Assembly (NCBI GenBank): GCA_934316845.1
Contig: CAKRDZ010000013.1
Span: forward strand, 1 to 64,000
Reading direction: 5' to 3'
From: an uncultured Eubacterium sp.
Lineage (GTDB): Bacteria > Bacillota > Clostridia > Lachnospirales > Lachnospiraceae
Length of the DNA stretch: 64,000 nucleotides
This document shows, piece by piece, positions 40,464-48,196 of this stretch. The notes below the pieces were generated by a model. It did not search any database, was not told the DNA's origin, and was given only the letters and a program-made list of their open reading frames with translations. Position 1 is the stretch's first letter. Every line of letters starts with the position of its first letter. The position numbers were made by a program, and so were the translations under genes.

Positions 40464-42029
40464 ATGGAACTTATAAAACAAAAGGTTCATATGAACCATT
40501 GCAACAGTAGAAAAGAAGTTACGACAACGATAGATACCGATTACAATGTGCCGGATATCAAGCCGGATGCGCGGAGTATCATGCAGGAAAAGGGACATGT
40601 AGTCATTGAAGAAATGCATCTGCGGGACGGGGAACTGGAAATCCGCGGAGCCTTGCATTTTACAGTATTATATGCGGGAGAAGAGGAGATTCCGGTCTGC
40701 GATCTCGCCGGCAATACCCCATTTTACGAAACCGTGAAAATGGACTGCGAGGGAGTCCGGGAGGAAGAAATTTCCATTCAGGCAAGTATCGAGGATTTCC
40801 GGGCGGATCTGATCAATTCCAGAAAGCTTGGTATCCGCGCGGTAATTGTCTTTTCCGTGGCAGCAGAGACGATTTACGACGGAGAAGGCGCTGTCGATGT
40901 GGTGGCAGAAGACGACGTGTACACGAAGAAAAAGACGATGGATATCACAAAACTGATATTGACGAAAAAAGATACGCTGCGTGTGCGCGACGAGTGCCGC
41001 CTGCCGGGAACCAAGGATACGATCGGACGCATTTTATATGAAGATGTATCACTGAATGAACTGGAGACAAGATGCGAGGAAGATAAAATGATCGTCACAG
41101 GGGAAATTGGGATCTTTGTGCTGTATCTGAATGCGGAAGAGCCGGCGGGGCTTGGTTTTCACGAATGTCAGGTACCGGTTCAGGGAGAAATTCCGTGCGG
41201 TGGCTGCGACGAAACCAGTGTACTTCAGGTGAAATCGCGCATTCACAGTTATGAGATGGAGGTAAAACCGGATGAAGACGGCGAAGACCGGATCCTGGAT
41301 GTAGAGGTGGTCATTGCGTTTAACATTTCCGCTTACGGTCAGGAACAGATGGAACTTTTGACGGATTTTTACTGTACATCAAAAGTGTGCAAACCGGTTT
41401 ACGAAATGTCTTATTTTGAAAATCTGCTGATGAAAAATAAAAGCAGGTCACGTATTGATGGAAAAATTTTACTGGACGAGAGCAGACAGCCGCTTCAGAT
41501 CTGGAAAGTCAGCGGGGAAGCACGCGTGGATGAAAAGCGTGTAGGGAGAGACAGTGTGGTGGTAGAAGGAGTTTTAGATATCAATATATTGTATCAGTCG
41601 TCCGATGCACAGGCGCCTTTGGCGGCGGCAAAGGGAATGCTGCCGTTTGAGCAGGAAGTGCATATCCCCGGAGTCAGAAAAGACAGCGACATCCGGCTGG
41701 AGGTAGACGTGGAACAGATTGGAGGGACGCTTTTAAGTGAAACGGAAGCGGATATCAAAGCCGTGCTTGTGCTGGATGTGCTTGCTTTTGAAAATTACGA
41801 AGAACCGATCATCTCCGGCGTTGAAGAGGAGGAGATCAACCTGGCAGAACGGGCAAAAGAGCCGGGAATGGTTGGATATGTAGTAAAGCCCGGTGAGGAA
41901 CTTTGGGACATCGCCAAACAGTTTTACACGACGAGTGAGGCGATTGCTGAGACGAATCAGTTAGAAGAAGAGACTCTTGTACCCGGTCAGATCCTTCTTA
42001 TCATGAAAGAGATGGGGCAGGCGGGATAA
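40464..42029 (+). CDS. sipL: SPOCS/LysM spore morphogenesis protein, SipL-like
   Basis: The 521-residue protein has repeated DUF3794 (SPOCS) domains over most of its length and a C-terminal LysM (GYVVKPGEELWDIAKQFYTTSEAIAETN...VPGQILLIM, about 470-515). That is the architecture and length of C. difficile SipL, which binds SpoIVA through LysM to attach the coat to the forespore. The ATG at 40464 follows GGAGGGG; the frame is open further upstream without a ribosome site. It indicates a spore-forming host. The gene is monocistronic and followed by a strong terminator. Confidence 0.88.
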   Translation: MELIKQKVHMNHCNSRKEVTTTIDTDYNVPDIKPDARSIMQEKGHVVIEEMHLRDGELEIRGALHFTVLYAGEEEIPVCDLAGNTPFYETVKMDCEGVREEEISIQASIEDFRADLINSRKLGIRAVIVFSVAAETIYDGEGAVDVVAEDDVYTKKKTMDITKLILTKKDTLRVRDECRLPGTKDTIGRILYEDVSLNELETRCEEDKMIVTGEIGIFVLYLNAEEPAGLGFHECQVPVQGEIPCGGCDETSVLQVKSRIHSYEMEVKPDEDGEDRILDVEVVIAFNISAYGQEQMELLTDFYCTSKVCKPVYEMSYFENLLMKNKSRSRIDGKILLDESRQPLQIWKVSGEARVDEKRVGRDSVVVEGVLDINILYQSSDAQAPLAAAKGMLPFEQEVHIPGVRKDSDIRLEVDVEQIGGTLLSETEADIKAVLVLDVLAFENYEEPIISGVEEEEINLAERAKEPGMVGYVVKPGEELWDIAKQFYTTSEAIAETNQLEEETLVPGQILLIMKEMGQAG

Positions 42030-42035
42030 AAGTAT

Positions 42036-42085
42036 AAGGAGCTGATTGGAAAACGGTATAAACCGCGATCGAATCAGCTCCTTTA
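42036..42085 (+). terminator. Terminator after sipL
   Basis: A 12-bp stem, aaggagctgatt (42036-42047) with aatcagctcctt (42072-42083), with a TTAC tail. Confidence 0.75.
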
Positions 42086-42117
42086 CTGAGAGTTGAAGTA
42101 TGAAAATAATACAAAAA

Positions 42118-42486
42118 TTAATTGTTGTCCATTATATATTTCTTGATTGCCTGAAAACTTTCTTTGCTAATGTCATGCTCCATGCGGCAAGCGTCTTCCG
42201 CAGCAATTTCTTCGTCTACCCCTAATTGAATAAGCCAGGAAGTTAAAAGTTCATGGCGTTCGTAAATCATCTCAGCTACTTCCCGTCCCTTATCTGTCAG
42301 ATAAATAAAACCCGGCTTTGTAACTGTGATATAGTCATCCTCCCTCAGATGTTTCATCGCTACACTGACGCTGGATTTTTTAAAGCCCATGTTTTCCGCA
42401 ATATCAACAGAACGGACGACCGGCAGTTTTTTACTTAACATAAGAATCATTTCAAGGTAATTTTCTGAAGATTCATTTAAGGTCAT
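42118..42486 (-). CDS. DtxR/MntR-type metal-dependent regulator
   Basis: The 122-residue protein has the DtxR winged helix (SSENYLEMILMLSKKLPVVRSVDIAENMGFKKSSVSVAMKHL) and a short dimerisation/metal domain with YERHELLTSWLIQLGV and AAEDACRMEHDISKESFQAI. These carry the His, Glu, Cys and Met residues used for metal binding. It has no SH3-like third domain, as in MntR-type members. The start at 42486 follows GGGGAGG. It is transcribed away from feoA and is the best candidate to bind the GTTAGT palindrome in that promoter. Confidence 0.88.
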   Translation of the reverse strand: MTLNESSENYLEMILMLSKKLPVVRSVDIAENMGFKKSSVSVAMKHLREDDYITVTKPGFIYLTDKGREVAEMIYERHELLTSWLIQLGVDEEIAAEDACRMEHDISKESFQAIKKYIMDNN

Positions 42487-42517
42487 CTCGATTCCTCCCC
42501 GAAAGTATTTGAATATA

Positions 42518-42546
42518 AGTATAGCACAATAAAAAATATAATTCAA
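42518..42546 (-). promoter_or_regulatory. Promoter of the DtxR-type gene
   Basis: Minus strand TTGAAT (42546-42541), 17 bases, TATACT (42523-42518). No GTTAGT palindrome lies over it. Confidence 0.6.
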
Positions 42547-42591
42547 TAGGAAGAATTTAGAGAAATTTTATCAATAAAAGCATTTAAGGTA

Positions 42592-42623
42592 TTGACATCT
42601 AATGCTAGTTAGTGTATACTAAC
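42592..42623 (+). promoter_or_regulatory. feoAB promoter with palindromic operator
   Basis: TTGACA (42592-42597), 17 bases, TATACT (42615-42620). The palindrome GTTAGT-gtat-ACTAAC (42608-42623) covers the -10. It is identical in both arms and in spacing to the one at 30440-30455. Confidence 0.8.
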
Positions 42624-42702
42624 GAACGTAAGAATAAGAAAACATCATGTAACAATAACTAATTCAAGGGAGACCTTGTGAGGATGGATTGGAGAGTTTA
42701 GT

Positions 42703-42915
42703 ATGAATTTAAGTGAAGCAGAAGTTGGAAAAGAATGTATTATCAGCGATATCGTAACGGATGATGAGGAGATGAAATCCTTTTTGTTTTCTCTCGGATG
42801 TTATAGTGGAGAACCGATCACGGTTGTTTCCAGAAAGAAAAAGAACTGCGTCGTATCGATCAAAGATGGACGCTACAACATTGATATTGAATTAGCAAAA
42901 GCTATTTTGATATAA
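42703..42915 (+). CDS. feoA: Ferrous iron transport protein A
   Basis: The 70-residue SH3-like protein matches FeoA, a small cytoplasmic partner of the FeoB Fe2+ channel: MNLSEAEVGKECIISDIV...LFSLGCYSGEPITVVSRKKKNCVVSIKDGRYNIDIELAKAIL. It starts about 80 bases after the -10 and is followed 22 bases later by feoB. Confidence 0.92.
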   Translation: MNLSEAEVGKECIISDIVTDDEEMKSFLFSLGCYSGEPITVVSRKKKNCVVSIKDGRYNIDIELAKAILI

Positions 42916-42937
42916 AAACATACAAGGAGGCTTCTTT

Positions 42938-44929
42938 ATGAGAATCGCGTTAACCGGTAATCCCAATAGTGGTAAGACTACTATGTACAACGCATTGACG
43001 GGAAGAAACGAAAAGATTGGTAACTGGGCCGGCGTTACCGTGGACCGAAAAGAAAGTCCAATTAAGAAAGATCATTATGATGGCGCGAAGGAACTGATCG
43101 CAGTTGACCTTCCGGGTGCATACTCCATGTCCCCATTTACATCAGAGGAAAGTATTACAAGTGGTTATGTAAAAAATGAACACCCGGATGCGATCATCAA
43201 TATTGTGGATGCCACAAACTTAAGCCGTAGTTTGTTCTTCACAACACAGCTTTTGGAACTGGATATTCCGGTAATCGTTGCTTTGAATAAGAACGATATT
43301 AATGAGAAAAAAGGAACACAGATCAACGAGGCATTGTTGTCTGAAAAATTAGGCTGTCCTGTTATTAAGACAACATCTACAACAGACACAGGATTGAAAG
43401 ATGTCGTAACTGCTGCTGCAGATCTGGAAGGAAAAGGACAGGTTCCTCCGTATGTGCAGGGAAATATCAATCTGCATGACAAAAACGAAGTAGAAGCAGC
43501 AGACCGTAAACGTTTTGAATTTGTAAACGCTATTGTAAAAGAAGTAGAAGTACGTAAAGTACAGACAAAGGAAAAGACAAAAGGAGATGCGATCGATAAG
43601 GTGCTCACAAATCCGGTTTCCGGTTTGATCATCTTTGCAGCGATCATGTATCTTGTATTCTTTATTTCACAGTCAACACTTGGTACATATCTGGCAGATA
43701 TCCTGACCGGATGGATTGAGACATTCCAGGAATGGGTAGGCGGATTGCTTGAAAATGCAAATCCTTTCCTGTATGCACTGCTTGTTGATGGTATTATCGG
43801 TGGTGTAGGTGCCGTAGTTGGTTTCCTTCCATTGGTAATGGTTATGTATTTCCTCATCGCCCTTTTGGAAGATTGTGGATACATGGCTCGCGCAACTGTC
43901 GTATTGGATCCGATCTTCAAACGTGTAGGTCTTTCCGGTAAATCCGTAATTCCTATGATCATCGGAACAGGATGTGGTATCCCGGCTATCATGGCTTGTC
44001 GTACCATCCGTAACGAAAGAGAACGTAGAACAACTGCAATGCTGGCAACCTTTATGCCATGTGGAGCGAAACTTCCTGTAATTGCATTGTTTACAGGTGC
44101 ATTTTTCCCAGAATCAAAATGGGTTGGACCGGTAATGTATTTTGTAGGAATCCTTTTGATCCTTCTTGGAGCACTTCTGGTAAAAGCAGTTACCGGTATG
44201 AAGTACAGAAAATCTTTCTTCATCATCGAGCTGCCTGAGTACAAAGTTCCAAGTTTGAAAATTGGTGTTTTGTCCATGTTAAACCGTGGTAAAGCATATA
44301 TCAAAAAAGCAGGAACGGTTATTCTTGTTTGTAACACAGTAGTTCAGATCATGCAGTCCTTCAACTGGCATTTCGAAGCCATCGAGGAAGGCGCAGAAAA
44401 TACTTCGATCCTTGCCAGTATCGCAGGACCATTTGCCGTACTTCTTGTACCTGTTGTAGGTATCGCCGCTTGGCAGCTTGCTGCAGCAGCAATCACAGGA
44501 TTTATCGCAAAAGAGAATGTAGTTGGTACGATCGCTACTGTATATGCAATTACAAACTTCATCGATCCGGATGAACTTGAACTCATCGGAAGTGGTAACG
44601 CAGTTGCTGCCGCAATGGGAATCACAAAAGTAGCGGCACTTGCTTACTTGATGTTCAACCTTTATACTCCACCATGTTTCGCTGCTTTGGGTGCTATGAA
44701 CTCCGAGATGCAGAGTGGAAAATGGTTGTTTGCCGGTATCTGTCTCCAGTTGGCAACCGGTTTCACCGTAGGATTTTTAGTATACCAGATTGGTACATTG
44801 ATCACGACAGGAAGCCTTGGCGCTGGATTTGTCGGCGGTTTGATCGCAGTACTCGTATTTGTTGCCGTAATCGTAACATTGATCATGAGAGCAAATCGAG
44901 CTATCGATACCGAGTACCAGTTAGACTAA
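42938..44929 (+). CDS. feoB: Ferrous iron transport protein B
   Basis: The 663-residue inner-membrane protein has an N-terminal GTPase domain: G1 GNPNSGKTT (7-15), G3 DLPGAYS near 55 and G4 NKND near 116. The helical GDI domain follows, then the FeoB transmembrane core with two Gate motifs. These are the stretch around CGYMARATVVLDPIF...GTGCGIPAIMACRTI near 310-365, and the second half with KENVVGTIATVYA near 525. It imports Fe2+ under anaerobic conditions. AAGGAGG precedes the start. It is slightly shorter than the E. coli protein, as is usual in Firmicutes. Confidence 0.97.
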   Translation: MRIALTGNPNSGKTTMYNALTGRNEKIGNWAGVTVDRKESPIKKDHYDGAKELIAVDLPGAYSMSPFTSEESITSGYVKNEHPDAIINIVDATNLSRSLFFTTQLLELDIPVIVALNKNDINEKKGTQINEALLSEKLGCPVIKTTSTTDTGLKDVVTAAADLEGKGQVPPYVQGNINLHDKNEVEAADRKRFEFVNAIVKEVEVRKVQTKEKTKGDAIDKVLTNPVSGLIIFAAIMYLVFFISQSTLGTYLADILTGWIETFQEWVGGLLENANPFLYALLVDGIIGGVGAVVGFLPLVMVMYFLIALLEDCGYMARATVVLDPIFKRVGLSGKSVIPMIIGTGCGIPAIMACRTIRNERERRTTAMLATFMPCGAKLPVIALFTGAFFPESKWVGPVMYFVGILLILLGALLVKAVTGMKYRKSFFIIELPEYKVPSLKIGVLSMLNRGKAYIKKAGTVILVCNTVVQIMQSFNWHFEAIEEGAENTSILASIAGPFAVLLVPVVGIAAWQLAAAAITGFIAKENVVGTIATVYAITNFIDPDELELIGSGNAVAAAMGITKVAALAYLMFNLYTPPCFAALGAMNSEMQSGKWLFAGICLQLATGFTVGFLVYQIGTLITTGSLGAGFVGGLIAVLVFVAVIVTLIMRANRAIDTEYQLD

Positions 44930-44953
44930 TAATTAGAAAAGAGATGATGAATT

Positions 44954-45130
44954 ATGACAGGTATTATAGCAGATGTAGTTGTTATCGTACTCCTGATAAT
45001 CATCGTAGGATCTTCGCTTCTTTACATTCGTAAAGAGAAGAAGAGGGGCGTTCATTGTATCGGATGTCCGTCCGCAGGTTCGTGTACACGTTCCTGTGCA
45101 TCAAAACCAAAACAAAAGAAGAAAGATTAA
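44954..45130 (+). CDS. FeoB-associated Cys-rich membrane protein
   Basis: A 58-residue product has one membrane helix (about 4-24) and a Cys-rich basic tail: HCIGCPSAGSCTRSC, then a Lys-rich end. This is the FeoB_associated family found right after feoB in Firmicutes, where it may play the part of FeoC. It starts 24 bases after feoB and ends 6 bases before the HMA gene. It is too short for many gene finders. Confidence 0.85.
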   Translation: MTGIIADVVVIVLLIIIVGSSLLYIRKEKKRGVHCIGCPSAGSCTRSCASKPKQKKKD

Positions 45131-45136
45131 AGGGGG

Positions 45137-45505
45137 ATGACGAGGTTGAATACGCAGACACTTTTAATCGTAGTAATTCTCGTGCTGATTTTGATTCCGG
45201 CGATCCGGACCAGCATCAAGCACATGAAAGGCGAAGGCGACTGCTGCGGCGGTCCCAAAGAAAAGCCGATCAAGAAAAAGATCTCCGGACCGGTACTTCG
45301 TGAGGTCACCGTACACATCGACGGCATGCACTGTCAGAATTGCCGGGTGCGGATCGAGAACCATCTGAATGAAATGGATGGCATCGTCGCAAAAGTGAAT
45401 CTGAATAAGAAAGCAGCGGCGATTTCGGTCTACAAGGATGTCGATGATCTGGAAATCCAGAATACCATCGAAAAACTTGGATATACTGTCGTGAGTATGG
45501 AATAA
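45137..45505 (+). CDS. Membrane-anchored HMA (heavy-metal) domain protein
   Basis: The 122-residue protein has one N-terminal membrane helix (about 6-24) and a C-terminal HMA ferredoxin-like domain (about 55-122). The metal-binding motif is GMHCQNC near 66. An extra CC pair (GDCCGG) follows the helix. The ATG at 45137 directly abuts AGGGGG; the in-frame TTG at 45146 has better spacing and may be the real start. Location in the feo operon suggests that it handles a transition metal, but HMA domains usually bind Cu+. Confidence 0.82.
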   Translation: MTRLNTQTLLIVVILVLILIPAIRTSIKHMKGEGDCCGGPKEKPIKKKISGPVLREVTVHIDGMHCQNCRVRIENHLNEMDGIVAKVNLNKKAAAISVYKDVDDLEIQNTIEKLGYTVVSME

Positions 45506-45533
45506 TATAGGCTGATAATTTACTCCTTTTTAT

Positions 45534-45692
45534 CCTGGGCGAACCAGGAAAGATGCCGGTGAATTGCTTCGCAGCAGTTAGGCATCACATTTTAATAATC
45601 GTGTATGAAATGACGAGAGCAGCTTTGGGCTGGCTGCACATTGTCGAAAATTAAACTGCCGTGCAGAGAGTGATCTTTGCGCGGCGGTTTTT
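45534..45692 (+). ncRNA. Candidate structured RNA / 3' leader with terminator
   Basis: The stretch after the HMA gene has three consecutive hairpins and no ORF of note. They are cctgg-gcgaa-ccagg (45534-45548), gatgcc...ggcatc (45552-45557 with 45581-45586), and a gcagc/gctgc stem near 45619-45638. It ends in a T-tailed hairpin, aaactgccg/cggcggttttttt (about 45653-45692). The last hairpin is a good terminator for the feo operon. Whether the rest is a functional RNA or only a folded 3' end cannot be decided from one sequence; I match it to no known riboswitch. Confidence 0.4.
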
Positions 45693-45703
45693 TATATTAC
45701 AAG

Positions 45704-45895
45704 GTAACTATTCAGGATCAATGTATGGAAATCAATAAATCGTCGTGCTTGCACGTAAGAGGCTTTGATTTCCATATATTTAGATCCTAATAGGGCTCCC
45801 CTCCCCATATGAGCATTTTTAGCCTTGTCAAAGGCGGGAAAGAACACGAAGTGTTCGAAATGCGAATGTGGGAGAGGGGTGTCCTGAATAGTTAC
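45704..45895 (+). mobile_element. Miniature inverted-repeat element, copy C (192 bp)
   Basis: It runs from gtaactattcagga (45704-45717) to tcctgaatagttac (45882-45895), a perfect 14-bp inverted repeat. It is flanked by ttacaag at 45697-45703 and 45896-45902. Inside are a long stem around cgtgcttgcacg, a worn internal terminus gatcctaatag (45783-45793), a gcctt-gtca-aaggc hairpin and a gaacac-gaa-gtgttc hairpin. It is a near twin of copy D. Directly after the right flank a further gtaactatt (45903-45911) begins, the stub of another copy. Confidence 0.88.
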
Positions 45896-45909
45896 TTACA
45901 AGGTAACTA

Positions 45910-45938
45910 TTGAAATGAAAATGCTTTTGTGTTAAAAT
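45910..45938 (+). promoter_or_regulatory. Promoter of DUF4143 ATPase copy 3
   Basis: TTGAAA (45910-45915), 17 bases, TAAAAT (45933-45938). The -35 overlaps the stub of a miniature-element terminus (45903-45911). Confidence 0.6.
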
Positions 45939-45984
45939 GTCATTACTAAAATTCGTGCAAAACACAAAAATAAGGAGCGATATC

Positions 45985-47238
45985 ATGGAAATTAAAAGGG
46001 ATACCTATCTTGAAAAATTGAAGATAAGAAAAAACAATGGAATGATTAAGGTTATTACCGGGATTAGAAGATGTGGAAAGTCATTTCTGTTATTTGTATT
46101 GTTTAAAAAATATTTATTAGAGAATGGTGTGGATAGTGAACACATTATTGAGATTGCCCTGGATGGCATTGAAAACGAGGAACTGCGTGATCCAAAGAAG
46201 TGTTATCAGTATATTAAAGAGGCAATGAAAGATAGTCAAAATTATTATCTGTTCTTAGATGAAGTGCAGTTTATGCCACGCTTTGAGGAAGTTCTGAATA
46301 GTTTGCTTCGTATCAGCAATATCGATGTATATGTGACAGGAAGTAATTCTAAATTTTTATCAAGTGACATTGTAACCGAATTCAGAGGCAGAGGGGATGA
46401 GATAAGAATTTATCCATTATCTTTTGCAGAGTTTTATGCTTCTTTTGATGGGGATTATGAGGACGCATGGGAAGAATATATGACGTATGGAGGACTTCCA
46501 CAGGTTGCCCGATTCTCTATTGAAAGTCAAAAGGCAGAGTATTTGAAAAATATTTTTTCAAATGTTTATATCAAAGATGTGGTAGAACGAAATGGAATTC
46601 AAAATGTGGAAGAGATTGATACTTTGGTAGATGTCCTTGCTTCTGCGATAGGAGCTCCTACCAATCCGACAAAAATATCAAATACTTTTAAAAGTGAACG
46701 AGGGATCAATTACAGCAATAAAACCATAAACAATCATATCAATTACCTTGCGGAAGCCTTTTTGATCTCTAAGGCGAACCGGTATGATATAAAAGGAAGA
46801 AAATACGTGGGCGCAAATTTGAAATACTATTTTTCGGATCTGGGTCTTAGAAATGCACGGCTCAATTTCAGGCAGCAGGAGCCTACTCACATTATGGAAA
46901 ATATTGTATATAATGAACTGCTCATCCGAGGGTATAATGTGGACGTTGGTATTGTGGATATATATGGGAAAAATTCTGAAGGAATGAGAATTCATAAGCA
47001 ATTGGAAGTTGATTTTGTAGTAAACCAGGGCAGCCAGAGATATTACATTCAGGTGGCTTATGATATGACTACGGAGGAAAAACAGACGCAGGAATTGAAT
47101 TCATTCCGCAATATTTCCGATTCATTTAAGAAGATTGTTATTGTAAATGGAACAAAAAAGCCTTGGAGAAATGAGGAAGGATTTGTAATCATGGGGATGA
47201 AATATTTTCTGCTAAACGTGGATAGTCTGGAGTTTTAG
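45985..47238 (+). CDS. AAA_14/DUF4143 ATP-binding protein, copy 3
   Basis: The 417-residue protein has Walker A TGIRRCGKS near residue 25, Walker B YYLFLDEVQFM near 90, sensor VTGSNS near 115 and the family motif EFRGRGDEIRIYPLSFAEFY near 134. The C-terminal part has the nuclease-like QLEVDFVVNQGSQRYYIQVAY near 340. The start at 45985 follows AAGGAGC; the upstream in-frame ATG at 45937 lies in the promoter. The gene and its neighbours to 48912 are A+T-rich and look acquired. The family has no proven function. Confidence 0.87.
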   Translation: MEIKRDTYLEKLKIRKNNGMIKVITGIRRCGKSFLLFVLFKKYLLENGVDSEHIIEIALDGIENEELRDPKKCYQYIKEAMKDSQNYYLFLDEVQFMPRFEEVLNSLLRISNIDVYVTGSNSKFLSSDIVTEFRGRGDEIRIYPLSFAEFYASFDGDYEDAWEEYMTYGGLPQVARFSIESQKAEYLKNIFSNVYIKDVVERNGIQNVEEIDTLVDVLASAIGAPTNPTKISNTFKSERGINYSNKTINNHINYLAEAFLISKANRYDIKGRKYVGANLKYYFSDLGLRNARLNFRQQEPTHIMENIVYNELLIRGYNVDVGIVDIYGKNSEGMRIHKQLEVDFVVNQGSQRYYIQVAYDMTTEEKQTQELNSFRNISDSFKKIVIVNGTKKPWRNEEGFVIMGMKYFLLNVDSLEF

Positions 47239-47263
47239 AAGGCAAAAGAAAGGACAGAAAACT

Positions 47264-48145
47264 ATGTACAAAAACGGGATAAAACTTTTCCTTCTTGTAT
47301 TCACAATAATTTTAAGTACATGTACTCTGGGAGTTATAAGTACAAATGAAGGAGAAAAGAAAGAAACGAATAATAAAACAGCGGAGCAGATTGAGGCAGA
47401 GGAAGACCTTGAATGGCTGCTAACATATGTCGATGCGGATCTGGCAGATTTGCAGGTGGATTATAAAATTACAGAACAATGGGGAGAGTATTATTATGTT
47501 GAAATTACCTTAACAAATGTTTCAGATGAGAACGTGGAGGATTGGAAATTTGACCTTCCCGCAAACTATGAGATTAAACATATTTGCGACGTAAAAATCA
47601 AAAAATTTGATGAAAATATATATACGCTTCGCAATACAGAAAAAAACCACGACATTCCAAAAAATGGAATTGTCTCTTTTGGCATGCTGGTAAAAGCAAA
47701 AGAAGAACCAAAATTTCCGTCCTATGTAGAGTCAAATATGTTCCGTGATGAGGTCGATCAGGAAAAGTACAAAATGTCACTTACGACACTTCATAAATGG
47801 GGAAACGTGGTAAATGGAAAGATTACCGTAACAAATAAAACGTATCATATAATAGAGGACTGGAGTGTGGAATGCAAGTCAAATCTTAAAATGGAACAAA
47901 TCTGGGATGCGGCTGTAAAAGATGAAATAGAGGACGAGGAGAATAAAAATTTCACGTATTATAATTTATATCACCCGGAAAACAATCAAAATATCGGTCC
48001 GAAAAAAAGCATCGAAATAGGATTTATTGCAAAGTGCAGCGGGAAGCCAAAATTTTCCAAATTTAGACTGTATGAAATGATTGAGGATCCGGAATATGAT
48101 GAGGACGAATATGAAGAAGAGGAGGATGCATTGCTTGAAAAGTGA
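47264..48145 (+). CDS. Secreted protein with two CBM2-like beta-sandwich repeats
   Basis: The 293-residue protein has a signal sequence (LFLLVFTIILSTCTLG; the Cys might be lipidated, though the preceding Thr is unusual). Two related domains follow (about 62-155 and 165-270). Each shows the pattern Y.i...WG..y...I.ltN.....i.dW.......y.i..iWd.......i.....N..I.....i.fG, which recalls CBM2-type carbohydrate-binding modules. There is no catalytic domain. The C-terminus is very acidic. I infer glycan binding at the cell surface; aromatic binding residues cannot be assigned with confidence. Confidence 0.55.
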   Translation: MYKNGIKLFLLVFTIILSTCTLGVISTNEGEKKETNNKTAEQIEAEEDLEWLLTYVDADLADLQVDYKITEQWGEYYYVEITLTNVSDENVEDWKFDLPANYEIKHICDVKIKKFDENIYTLRNTEKNHDIPKNGIVSFGMLVKAKEEPKFPSYVESNMFRDEVDQEKYKMSLTTLHKWGNVVNGKITVTNKTYHIIEDWSVECKSNLKMEQIWDAAVKDEIEDEENKNFTYYNLYHPENNQNIGPKKSIEIGFIAKCSGKPKFSKFRLYEMIEDPEYDEDEYEEEEDALLEK

Positions 48146-48196
48146 TTCTTGTTCCGGAAAATGAGGTGTGGTATAATTGGAAAAAGGGGGTTTTAT

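Noticed and set aside
43165..44337. 390-codon antisense ORF opposite feoB
   Set aside because: It mirrors the codon pattern of feoB, has no ribosome site and no recognisable protein features. The long antisense ORFs opposite the ABC exporter (20946-22121) and GH127 (32378-33601) are rejected for the same reason.
45903..45912. A sixth complete miniature element beginning at 45903
   Set aside because: Only the first nine bases of the terminus are present and no matching right end follows before the ATPase gene; kept as a stub.
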